Shown one piece after another: positions 56,594 to 64,000 of a stretch of DNA of 64,000 nt (positions are counted from its first letter, which is position 1; every line of letters starts with the position of its first letter). This DNA comes from Pseudobutyrivibrio sp. (GTDB lineage: Bacteria; Bacillota; Clostridia; Lachnospirales; Lachnospiraceae), in the NCBI RefSeq assembly GCF_015057185.1, contig NZ_SVEV01000014.1, forward strand, positions 1-64,000, written 5' to 3'. The notes beneath the pieces were generated by a model. That model did no database searches. It was given only the letters and a program-made list of their open reading frames with translations, and had not been told where the DNA came from. Position numbers and translations under genes: made by a program.

Positions 56594-56740
56594 CTATTCC
56601 TCCGGATATTTTTCTATTGCTTCCATAAATCCTGTCTTTCCAATAATTGTCGAAGTTTCTTCTTCGCTAAATCCACGGCGTCTCATTTCAGCCAGAAGAT
56701 CATTAATATATGCTTGTTTCTTTTCCTTTGTGACTCCCAT
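56594..56740 (-). CDS. 48-aa hypothetical protein
   Basis: ATG 56740 with AGGAGG, so very likely translated. GVTKEKKQAYINDLLAEMRRRGFSEEETSTIIGKTGFMEAIEKYPEE is a small helical, charged protein. It resembles short antitoxin-type helices (VbhA-like length and composition), but no toxin partner is next to it. It precedes the DUF4160/DUF2442 pair by about 215 bp of AT-rich DNA with no gene. Confidence 0.65.
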   Translation of the reverse strand: MGVTKEKKQAYINDLLAEMRRRGFSEEETSTIIGKTGFMEAIEKYPEE

Positions 56741-56858
56741 CTCTACCTCCTGATACTATATTAATTACAATTATACCTTTTATTAAAAAAATAAACAGCA
56801 AGGGCTAGCATCATTATTTGTAAAAGGTTATTGCTAGCCTGCATTTTTCAAAAATACC

Positions 56859-57968
56859 TTATTCTTCTTTTTTCGACCCCTCCAACCATGGCAACAAAAA
56901 CTCTCCGTAGAGCATATCTAAAATTGCCACACCAGGGATTGCAAGCAAAATACCTACTATTCCAAACATTTTGCCACCTACAATGACACCAATTAAAACC
57001 CATAAGCCTGACACTCCAACAGAGTCCCCTACAAGCTTTGGCTTTAAAATGTATCCATCGATATTCTGTAATATTAATGTAAATATGATAAATACAAGAG
57101 CATACCATGGCTCCACTAAGAGCAATAGAAATGCACCAATGGCTCCACCAATGATTGGTCCAAATGTAGGAATAAGGTTGGTCACTGCAACTACCATTGA
57201 AACAAGCCCAATATAAGGAAGGCCAACTAGGCCCATAAATATTGCATTTACAACACCAATAATCAATGAATCTAAAATATTGAAAACTATATATCTGCTA
57301 AGAATGAAATCACTTCGCTTTAAAACGTATTTAACATCCTCATATTTTCCCTTGCATACAGCCTTCAGGAATCTAATGGCCCCTCCCTTTAGGTTGTCCT
57401 TTTCTGCCAGGAAATAGATGGATAAAAGGAATGCAATAAATATAGTTCCTACTGCTTTGCCAACCCCAGCAGTTGCCGACAATATAGTAGACATATTGTC
57501 ACTTAAAAAATTTGTGACTGTATTTAGCATATCAGTTGTGGATGCAGTCAAAAAGCTCAAATCTACCACTTCTGAGACGCCAAGAGCATCGATTGTCTTT
57601 TGAAGCCCCTTTGCGTAATCATCAAGATTGTTTGCAAATGTAGTTACACTAGAAATTAACTGAGGAACAACCGTAAATGCGAAATAAACCAGGAAAACTA
57701 TTACAGTTAAAAAGGCCAAAAGATTTCCTAAAACTGTTTTTGGCTTGTCCTTTTTCAGTTTTCCGAAAAGCTTGTCTCTATAAAACACAGCCAAAGGATT
57801 AATAATATACGCTATTACTGCCCCTAGGAATACCGTTGAGAAAAAACCTAAAAATGTACCTAAGCCGTCTACAACTTCACTTATTCTAATTAATAAAACG
57901 AAAAGTGCTACTCCTATGCAAATCGCCACCGCCAGCGAGTACCATGGTCTATCTCTAAATTTTTTCAT
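56859..57968 (-). CDS. AI-2E family transporter
   Basis: 369 aa with seven to eight hydrophobic segments. Family blocks are FLGAVIAYIINPLAVFYRDKLF near 50-70, FIAFLLSIYFLAEKD near 175-190, LVGLPYIGLVSMVVAVTNLIPTFGPIIGGAIGA near 240-275 and GVSGLWVLIGVIVGGKMFGIVGILLAIPGVAIL near 315-347. PerM/AI-2E-family proteins include Na+/H+ antiporters and putative autoinducer exporters; the function here is not known. Confidence 0.9.
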   Translation of the reverse strand: MKKFRDRPWYSLAVAICIGVALFVLLIRISEVVDGLGTFLGFFSTVFLGAVIAYIINPLAVFYRDKLFGKLKKDKPKTVLGNLLAFLTVIVFLVYFAFTVVPQLISSVTTFANNLDDYAKGLQKTIDALGVSEVVDLSFLTASTTDMLNTVTNFLSDNMSTILSATAGVGKAVGTIFIAFLLSIYFLAEKDNLKGGAIRFLKAVCKGKYEDVKYVLKRSDFILSRYIVFNILDSLIIGVVNAIFMGLVGLPYIGLVSMVVAVTNLIPTFGPIIGGAIGAFLLLLVEPWYALVFIIFTLILQNIDGYILKPKLVGDSVGVSGLWVLIGVIVGGKMFGIVGILLAIPGVAILDMLYGEFLLPWLEGSKKEE

Positions 57969-58005
57969 AATTACCTCCTGTCTTCTATGTCTTTAATATG
58001 ACAAA

Positions 58006-58029
58006 AAGACCCTGCAAAAGCAAGGTCTT
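58006..58029 (-). terminator. Terminator of the MacAB-type operon
   Basis: Minus strand AAGACC...GGTCTT arms with an extra TGC/GCA pairing, 4-nt loop, then TTTTTGT. It lies 22 nt after the permease stop. Confidence 0.75.
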
Positions 58030-58051
58030 AATTCTTAAAAAAGTATTAAAT

Positions 58052-59338
58052 TTACTCGTATCTAAGTGCATCGATAGGATTGAGTTTCGCAGCCTTATTA
58101 GCTGGATAGTATCCAAAGAATACACCTATTCCCATAGAGAATACTACCGCAACAACGATTGCAACAATAGATACAGAAGCTGAGTAGCCCATGTATGTGG
58201 CTGCAATTGATCCAAGTGTAACACCAAGGATTATTCCAATTAAACCACCCATGATACAAATAACCACTGACTCTGTTATGAACTGAAGTCTAATAGAACC
58301 GTTTGTAGCTCCAAGGGCTTTTCTAGTTCCGATTTCCTTTGTACGCTCTGTAATTGATACAAGCATGATGTTCATAACTCCAATACCACCAACAACAAGT
58401 GAAATACCAGCTATGATAGCAAGGGCTAACTCTATTGTTGTAATCATTGAAGTCATAGATTCAATCATACTAGACATACTTGTTACAGTAACTTCATAGT
58501 CATCGTTATTAGAATAATATTTTACATTGAAGTAATCTTCTACTGTCTCGGCAAATGCCTCTGAATCAGTATCAATTGTTGTTACAAGAGTGATGCTCTC
58601 ATATCCGTCATTTGTTGTATGAAGCTGATTTCTTGCAGTTTCATATGGAATATATAAATCAGTTGTAGTGTCCTCTGTAGAAGAGCTTGACCAGGTACTG
58701 CCATCATACTCATATACACCAACAATGTAATAAGTATAATATTTTCCATTGATGCTTATTTCTACAGCAGAACCAAGTGCTGCCGAGGTATCCCCATCAA
58801 ACATATTATTTACAAAGTAATCTGAAACAATACAAACCTTCTCAGCATCCTCATAATCCTGTTCAATAAAGGTTCTTCCTGCTAACAGATCTAAATCTGT
58901 ATACTCCATGTAGTCTTCATTGTAGCCAGTCACATTAACATATGCATACAAATCACCGTCAATTGCTGTACCTGAGCCTACAGATGATGATAACAATGTA
59001 TATTTAATATTATCCCCATATTCCTCCAAAAAAGACTCAACCATTTCATCTGTAAGGTAATCATCTGTATCCATTGAACGCCTGTTACCAGCACCAAAAT
59101 GCATACCAGATGCTGTTGTCTCCTCAGAGGTACTTTTTGCACTAACACCCACTGTAAGGTTGTTTGCTCCCATTTCCTGCATCTGTGTGTTGACCATAAC
59201 AGTAATGGAATTACCTACTGTCATAATAGCAATAACTGATGCGATACCAATTATAATACCAAGCATTGTCAAAAGGGATCGCATTATGTTGGATTTAAGG
59301 CCTGCCAACGCAAGGAGAACATTTTCCATTATTAGCAT
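58052..59338 (-). CDS. MacB-type ABC transporter permease
   Basis: 428 aa. N-terminal TM (residues 15-40, SLLTMLGIIIGIASVIAIMTVG), an extracellular MacB_PCD-like domain (40-280), then three C-terminal TMs (about 300-330, 345-375, 385-410) ending YYPANKAAKLNPIDALRYE, the FtsX/MacB signature. It couples to the ATPase encoded just upstream (7-nt overlap) and the membrane fusion-like adaptor. SD AAGGAGGAG supports ATG 59338. Confidence 0.9.
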   Translation of the reverse strand: MLIMENVLLALAGLKSNIMRSLLTMLGIIIGIASVIAIMTVGNSITVMVNTQMQEMGANNLTVGVSAKSTSEETTASGMHFGAGNRRSMDTDDYLTDEMVESFLEEYGDNIKYTLLSSSVGSGTAIDGDLYAYVNVTGYNEDYMEYTDLDLLAGRTFIEQDYEDAEKVCIVSDYFVNNMFDGDTSAALGSAVEISINGKYYTYYIVGVYEYDGSTWSSSSTEDTTTDLYIPYETARNQLHTTNDGYESITLVTTIDTDSEAFAETVEDYFNVKYYSNNDDYEVTVTSMSSMIESMTSMITTIELALAIIAGISLVVGGIGVMNIMLVSITERTKEIGTRKALGATNGSIRLQFITESVVICIMGGLIGIILGVTLGSIAATYMGYSASVSIVAIVVAVVFSMGIGVFFGYYPANKAAKLNPIDALRYE

Positions 59339-60099
59339 GCCATCTCCTCCTTATCCTGTGCCTTAACATTTATTTGCATTTCTTTTTTTAGCTCTGGCCA
59401 TTTTCCTTGAGCAACACCTTTAATATCACCATCTCGTAATGTGATAATTCTTTCAGTTTCAAGTGAAAGCTCTGGTGAGTGAGTGATAAGTACAATGGTT
59501 TTTCCCTGCTCTTCGTGTAGCTTGTGGAAAATATCCATGATAAGTCTACCTGTTGCAGAATCAAGGGCACCTGTTGGCTCATCCGCAAGTATTATTGCTG
59601 GATCATTTGCCATTGCTCTTGCAATAGCAACTCTTTGCTTCTGACCACCGGAAAGCTCATCTGGATTATGCATCATACGATGTGTCATCCCTACCTGCTC
59701 CAATAGCATCTTTGCACGCTCTGTTCGTTCTGCACGACCAACCCCAGCATACATCATAGGAAGCTCAACATTTTTTACTGCATTAGTTCTAGCAATAAGA
59801 TTGTAGGTCTGAAATACGAATCCAATTTTTTTATTTCTTAAAATAGATAACTCGTGATCCTTAGCCTTTTCTATGTCAATTCCATCTAGAGTATATTCAC
59901 CGCTGGTAGGGCGATCTAAGGCGCCAATTATATTCATTAATGTTGACTTACCCGATCCTGACTGACCAACGATGGATACGAATTCTCCTTCACGGACCGT
60001 AAAGTTTACGCCGTGAAGAACTTCAAATTCGTTTGGAGTGCCAATGAAAAAGCTTTTTCTTATGTCACGAAGATCTAGCATGATATCTCCTGCTGCCAT
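59332..60099 (-). CDS. MacB/LolD-type ABC ATPase
   Basis: 255 aa. Walker A GQSGSGKSTLMNI, Q-loop VFQTYNL, signature LSGGQKQRVAIARAM, Walker B IILADEPTGALDS, H-loop LITHSPEL. Typical of the MacB/SalX ATPase group. AGGAGG before ATG 60099. The last gene overlaps the permease start. Confidence 0.93.
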   Translation of the reverse strand: MAAGDIMLDLRDIRKSFFIGTPNEFEVLHGVNFTVREGEFVSIVGQSGSGKSTLMNIIGALDRPTSGEYTLDGIDIEKAKDHELSILRNKKIGFVFQTYNLIARTNAVKNVELPMMYAGVGRAERTERAKMLLEQVGMTHRMMHNPDELSGGQKQRVAIARAMANDPAIILADEPTGALDSATGRLIMDIFHKLHEEQGKTIVLITHSPELSLETERIITLRDGDIKGVAQGKWPELKKEMQINVKAQDKEEMAC

Positions 60100-60110
60100 A
60101 TTAACACCTC

Positions 60111-61649
60111 CTACATTCCACCTGGAGCTCCGCCACCTGGGCCACCTTGGCCGCCGCCCATGTCACCGCCTTGGCCACCGCCCATGTTCATCATCATTCC
60201 ATCCTCTGATGATTCTGAATCAGAGCTTGTTGTGCTTGAAGCTGTTGCCTTTACAAGCATTCCTTCATATAATTCATCACTGATAATCTGTACATAGTAA
60301 TCACTTTCAAGACCCAGTGTTACAGTTACCTTTGTTTCATTACCTGCATCATCAACAGCAGTTACATAGCTATTTCCATCACTGTCTGTCTGTACACAAT
60401 CATAAGCTACTGCATAAGCATCTGTTACTGACTCGAGAATTACTGATGCCTTTGCTGTCATACCAACACGAAGTCTATCATCTGTAGAATCAAGAGTGAT
60501 TTTTACTTCATAACTAGCTGTACTTGAGCTTGAGCTTGTGCTTGTTCCTGATGAACTAGATGAACTTGATGAGCTTGATGAGCTAGTAGTTGAATCTGAA
60601 GTAACAGCAACATAAGTAACTGTACCTGTAAACTCTTCATCATCTGTAGCATCAAATTTTACAACTGCTGATAATCCTTCTGTAATAGATGCAATATCAT
60701 ACTCATCAACTGTCGCCTCTACAACGAATGAATCTGTATTTGATATCGTAAATACGGTATTACCCTGTGTATAGTTGTTTCCTTCTTCTACATTAATAGC
60801 TGTAATATATCCTGAGAAAGGAGCCACAACCTGTGTTCCTGACTGGCTCTCTGTAACAGATTCATATTCTTCTGATTTTGTATATGTAGTATCATATTCC
60901 TGCTGCAATACAGCTAATTCATAATTGTACTGAGCTTCCTCAATTTTCTCCTGATACTCCTCTAATGAATCCTGTTTTTCTTCATATGTATCAATTGTAA
61001 CGCCATAAAGCTGATTACTTAATTCTGTCTGTGTTGTATATCTAGACTGGGCTGTTGTATCACTTGGGTTAGCTAAGTAGTCTTCATAAGCATCTACTAA
61101 GTTGTTATAATAGATTTCATTTTCATCTAACCATTCCTGAATATCAGCTATTTCCTCTTCGTATTCAGCAATTTCGTCCAAATAATCCTGAAGTGCTTTT
61201 TCGTTCTGAACATCTGTGATATTGTATTTAGCATTTAAAGCGGCAAGCTTCTCTGCATAATCATCTGAATCAAATTCAACAACTACTGTTCCTGCCTCAA
61301 CATAATCACCAACTTCATAATAAACAGCTGCTACTTCTGTACCAGTTGCTACTGTAGAAGTAACTGACTGAGATTGTCCTGCTTCAAGAGTACCAGTAAC
61401 ACTGACGGATGATTGTAAGTCCATAACCTCAACTGCAGTTGTAAGTGTTCCTGTTTCCTCTTTATCGCTTTTATTAGCCTTTGACAAAAACTTATTTCCT
61501 AAAATACCTCCTGCTGCAATAAGTAGCATCAGTATGATACATAACAATTTATGTCCCTTTACAAATTTGCCGAGGCCTTTGAAAAATCTTTTTATTTTTC
61601 CAGGCTTCTTGGTGTCTTTCTTTTTCTCCTTACTTGTCTCACTCGACAT
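60111..61649 (-). CDS. MacA-type adaptor protein (HlyD family)
   Basis: 512 aa from ATG 61649 (AGGAGG upstream; the frame opens earlier without a site). One TM near residues 35-56 (LLCIILMLLIAAGGIL). Lipoyl/barrel-sandwich halves are near 75-125 (VMDLQSSVSVTGTLEAGQSQSV, VGDYVEAGTVVVEFD) and near 275-310. A long helical hairpin spans about 125-265. A low-complexity Ser tract lies near 370-395. The Gly/Met-rich tail (GGGQGG repeats) is common in Gram-positive MacA-like proteins. With the ATPase and permease it forms a Gram-positive MacAB-like exporter for peptides or drugs. Confidence 0.9.
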   Translation of the reverse strand: MSSETSKEKKKDTKKPGKIKRFFKGLGKFVKGHKLLCIILMLLIAAGGILGNKFLSKANKSDKEETGTLTTAVEVMDLQSSVSVTGTLEAGQSQSVTSTVATGTEVAAVYYEVGDYVEAGTVVVEFDSDDYAEKLAALNAKYNITDVQNEKALQDYLDEIAEYEEEIADIQEWLDENEIYYNNLVDAYEDYLANPSDTTAQSRYTTQTELSNQLYGVTIDTYEEKQDSLEEYQEKIEEAQYNYELAVLQQEYDTTYTKSEEYESVTESQSGTQVVAPFSGYITAINVEEGNNYTQGNTVFTISNTDSFVVEATVDEYDIASITEGLSAVVKFDATDDEEFTGTVTYVAVTSDSTTSSSSSSSSSSSSGTSTSSSSSTASYEVKITLDSTDDRLRVGMTAKASVILESVTDAYAVAYDCVQTDSDGNSYVTAVDDAGNETKVTVTLGLESDYYVQIISDELYEGMLVKATASSTTSSDSESSEDGMMMNMGGGQGGDMGGGQGGPGGGAPGGM

Positions 61650-61857
61650 TGTGTATTCCTCCTGATATTTTTTACTAAAACTTTTGATCTGTTGTTTCAA
61701 AAACATGCTTTGACTTTTGCAAATATATACCCTAAAAAGCCCAATGTAAACGGAATACACCTTAAATTCAGAATTATTCAGATAGTCTTCACATTACCAA
61801 CTCCTATCGTTCATTTTTCTTGATTTTACAAGGGTTAGCAGAAACTTTTACATAAAA

Positions 61858-61886
61858 AAAGACATCCCTATAAAAGGAATGTCTTT
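61858..61886 (-). terminator. aspS terminator
   Basis: AAAGACAT (61858-61865) pairs with ATGTCTTT (61879-61886); the minus strand continues TTTTTTTATG. It lies 14 nt after the aspS stop. Confidence 0.8.
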
Positions 61887-61899
61887 GAATATTTATTGA

Positions 61900-63663
61900 T
61901 TAATCTTCTTTTGGCATAACAATTGCAATATGAACATCATCAAGCTGCTTCTGATCAACTGTTGCAGGAGCATCCATCATGATATCCTGTGCGTTCTTGT
62001 TCATTGGGAATGGAATAATCTCACGGATTGATTCCTCACCAGCGATAAGCATAATCATGCGGTCAACGCCTGGAGCGATACCGCCATGTGGTGGTGCACC
62101 ATAAGTAAATGCATTGTACATAGCTGGGAACTTAGCCTTTACATCATCCTCGCCAAGACCTACAAGCTTGAATGCCTCAATCATGATTTCTGGATCATGG
62201 TTACGGATAGCACCTGATGAAAGCTCAACACCATTACATACTAAGTCGTACTGGTAAGCTAAAATATCAAGTGGCTCCTGATTCTTGAGTGCCTCGATAC
62301 CACCCTGTGGCATTGAGAATGGATTATGACAGAACTCAAGCTCTCCTGACTCCTCTCCAATTTCGTACATTGGGAAATCAACAATCCAGCAGAACTCGTA
62401 TGTTTCCTTTTTCATGTGTCCCTCTGCTGCTGCACCAAGAAGCTTTCTAAATACACCAGCTGTCTTTTGAGTAACAAGAAGTGGACCTGCAGCAAGACCA
62501 ACGAAATCACCAGGCTTAAGACCAAGCTTATCGATAACTGCCTGCTTTCTCTCCTGAAGGAACTTAGCGATACCACCAACGATTTCGCCGTTCTCATCCA
62601 ACTTGAACCAGTATGTCTTCTGAGCTGTAGCAACCTCTACCTCAGCGATCATAGCATCAATCTGCTTACGTGTAGCAGAAAGGTTATCAACTACGATAGC
62701 CTTAACAACATTGCCCTCAAATGGACCGAATCCGCAATCAGCCATAACATCTGTAGCATCCTGAAGAACAAGATCAATACGAAGATCTGGCTTATCAGAA
62801 CCGTATTTGTCCATAGCCTCAAGATATGGAATACGTACAAATGGAGCTGTAGAAGCGCTCTTGTATACACCGTACTTAGCAAAGATAGGTGGAAGAACAT
62901 CCTCAACTACTGCAAATATGTCTTCCTGAGAAGCGAATGCCATCTCCATATCAAGCTGATAGAACTCTCCTGGAGAACGGTCAGCACGAGCATCCTCATC
63001 ACGGAAACAAGGTGCAATCTGGAAATATCTATCGAAACCAGATGCCATAAGAATCTGTTTGAACTGCTGTGGCGCCTGTGGAAGTGCATAGAACTTGCCA
63101 GGATGATTACGTGCTGGAACAAGGTAATCTCTAGCACCCTCAGGTGATGAGCATGTAAGAATTGGAGTAGTAATCTCCATGAAATCGTGAGCAATCATAG
63201 CGCTACGTAACTCTGCTACGATTTTGCTACGAAGAATAATCTTGCTCTTAACCTCTGGGTTACGAAGATCAAGATAACGATATTTAAGACGAGTATTCTC
63301 ATCTGCTTCCTTTGAACGATTAATCTCAAATGGGAGCTCATTGTGAGTACACTTGCCAAGAATTTCAATCTTTGAAGGAACTACTTCGATTTCTCCTGTA
63401 GGAAGCTCTGTGTTCTTTGAAGAACGCTCACGAACTGTACCTGTAACTGAAATAGTAGACTCCTTGTTAACAGAATCGATAACAGCCATCATCTCTTCTG
63501 TCTCAACAACTATCTGTGTAGTGCCATAAAAATCGCGAAGGATAAGGAAACCAAGATTTTTAGACACCTTTCTAATGTTTTCGAACCAACCAACTAATGT
63601 AACTTCTTTGCCAGCATCTGAAAGGCGAAGCTCATTACAGTTGTGTGTACGTGACTGAGTCAT
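61900..63663 (-). CDS. aspS: Aspartyl-tRNA synthetase
   Basis: 587 aa, bacterial-type length with GAD insertion domain (about 280-400). N-terminal OB anticodon-binding domain (VTLVGWFENIRKVSKNLGFLILRDFYG), class II motif 2 FQIAPCFRDEDARADRSPGEFYQLDMEM and motif 3 GIAPGVDRMIMLIAGEESIREIIPFPMN. The RSPGEFYQ sequence differs from the more usual RQPEFTQ but is seen in Clostridia. Followed by its own terminator. Confidence 0.96.
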   Translation of the reverse strand: MTQSRTHNCNELRLSDAGKEVTLVGWFENIRKVSKNLGFLILRDFYGTTQIVVETEEMMAVIDSVNKESTISVTGTVRERSSKNTELPTGEIEVVPSKIEILGKCTHNELPFEINRSKEADENTRLKYRYLDLRNPEVKSKIILRSKIVAELRSAMIAHDFMEITTPILTCSSPEGARDYLVPARNHPGKFYALPQAPQQFKQILMASGFDRYFQIAPCFRDEDARADRSPGEFYQLDMEMAFASQEDIFAVVEDVLPPIFAKYGVYKSASTAPFVRIPYLEAMDKYGSDKPDLRIDLVLQDATDVMADCGFGPFEGNVVKAIVVDNLSATRKQIDAMIAEVEVATAQKTYWFKLDENGEIVGGIAKFLQERKQAVIDKLGLKPGDFVGLAAGPLLVTQKTAGVFRKLLGAAAEGHMKKETYEFCWIVDFPMYEIGEESGELEFCHNPFSMPQGGIEALKNQEPLDILAYQYDLVCNGVELSSGAIRNHDPEIMIEAFKLVGLGEDDVKAKFPAMYNAFTYGAPPHGGIAPGVDRMIMLIAGEESIREIIPFPMNKNAQDIMMDAPATVDQKQLDDVHIAIVMPKED

Positions 63664-63692
63664 TTTATCTCTCCTCTTTCTAAATAAAACAT

Positions 63693-63718
63693 AGGGCTGT
63701 CAGTATTTTGACAGCCCT
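63693..63718 (-). terminator. Hairpin terminator before aspS
   Basis: AGGGCTGTCA (63693-63702) pairs with TGACAGCCCT (63709-63718). It ends the transcript of the Cys-rich gene at the window edge, upstream of aspS. Confidence 0.75.
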
Positions 63719-63734
63719 TTAATAATACACCAAT

Positions 63735-64000
63735 TTACATCGCAAGTCTAGATATCTTCTGGTTATTAATACGTCCCTTAGCTTTAAGGGCAACCTGAAG
63801 TAAATCCTGCAATTCATTTCTATCTATAACTATTTTTGAGTCATCGTCTAAGGTAACTACAATACGGGTCTCGCAGTTAGCACATTCACCCATGCAGTCT
63901 CCATCACAATCCTCGTCGTCGCAGTGAAGCTCGCAGCTACTACAATCAACCTGATACATATTTTTACGATTAATAACACCTATCTCCTCAAGTGTATTAA
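63735..64000 (-). CDS. C-terminal part of a Cys-rich protein, cut by the window edge
   Basis: The frame is open from 63735 to the right end of the window, and the residues before the first visible ATG (NTLEEIGVINRKNM) read as normal helix without a ribosome site near that ATG. So the gene probably starts beyond 64000. The visible part holds a cluster of eight Cys (CSSCELHCDDEDCDGDCMGECANC), likely a metal or Fe-S site, then a small alpha/beta segment (TRIVVTLDDDSKIVIDRNELQDLLQVAL). Family not recognised. Confidence 0.55.
   Translation of the reverse strand, partial: NTLEEIGVINRKNMYQVDCSSCELHCDDEDCDGDCMGECANCETRIVVTLDDDSKIVIDRNELQDLLQVALKAKGRINNQKISRLAM

Noticed and set aside
1..64000. A template repeat or reverse transcriptase inside the window
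   Set aside because: I looked for the shared repeat blocks (for example AGAGGACGCGAC and GAACGCCGAAGGC) and for RT-like proteins and found only the two target repeats.
1..64000. CRISPR arrays, tRNA or rRNA genes, insertion sequences
   Set aside because: No regularly spaced repeats with unique spacers, no tRNA cloverleaf and no transposase were seen.

Overview
The window is low-GC DNA from a Firmicute, most likely a Lachnospiraceae member (Clostridia, Butyrivibrio/Pseudobutyrivibrio-like). I infer this from the AT-rich codon use, strong AGGAGG ribosome binding sites, a glmS ribozyme, and families common in that group (DUF6142, DUF4317, PcfJ-like, lambda-head/P2-tail prophages). No 16S or tRNA gene is present to confirm it.

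Positions 1 to about 38,570 are the right-hand part of a large temperate myovirus prophage. Reading leftward from about 20.8 kb is a lambda-type head module: Nu1-like small terminase, gpA large terminase, gpW, gpB portal, ClpP-like protease with a nested scaffold, gpD, gpE and gpZ. It is joined to a P2-type contractile tail module: sheath FI, tube FII, a frameshifted chaperone pair, tape measure, X, D, V, U-LysM, gp25/W, J, I and a tail fibre. A rightward island at 21.5-23.9 kb (J-domain/LPD-type protein, small HTH protein) has its own promoter and terminators and looks like a moron. From 24 to 36 kb lie leftward early genes: sigma-like late regulator, HD and MazG-like enzymes, HNH, PcfJ-like, RNase H-like, an HUH-type replication protein and a SleB-like hydrolase. 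The genetic switch (two XRE repressors, shared operators) is at 35.8-36.6 kb. A serine integrase ends against purD, which marks the right attachment region. The left prophage end and the lysis genes are outside the window.

The most striking feature is a pair of diversity-generating retroelement (DGR) variable repeats. The 3' ends of the tail-fibre gene (46-1530) and of an unrelated-context early gene (24954-25505) share a 90-nt segment. Its 15 differences all fall on first or second codon positions and none on third positions. Each segment is followed at the same distance by a GC-rich hairpin. Both proteins end in a DUF6273-like C-type-lectin-type module. No reverse transcriptase or template repeat lies in the window; both are predicted just left of position 1.

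Positions 38.6-64 kb are host chromosome. They hold a purine/pyrimidine cluster (purD, purN, purM, purE, an M29 aminopeptidase, DUF6142, pyrE), then nth, a HAD hydrolase and an MFS transporter. Next come a truncated TetR regulator, glmS with its ribozyme, a membrane methyltransferase and a heterodimeric ABC exporter. A decayed pgeF follows, then a DUF4160/DUF2442 pair, an AI-2E family permease, a MacAB-type tripartite exporter set, aspS, and a Cys-rich gene cut by the window edge. The three spacers between purD, purN, purM and purE are each bracketed by inverted repeats and can fold into large stem-loops.
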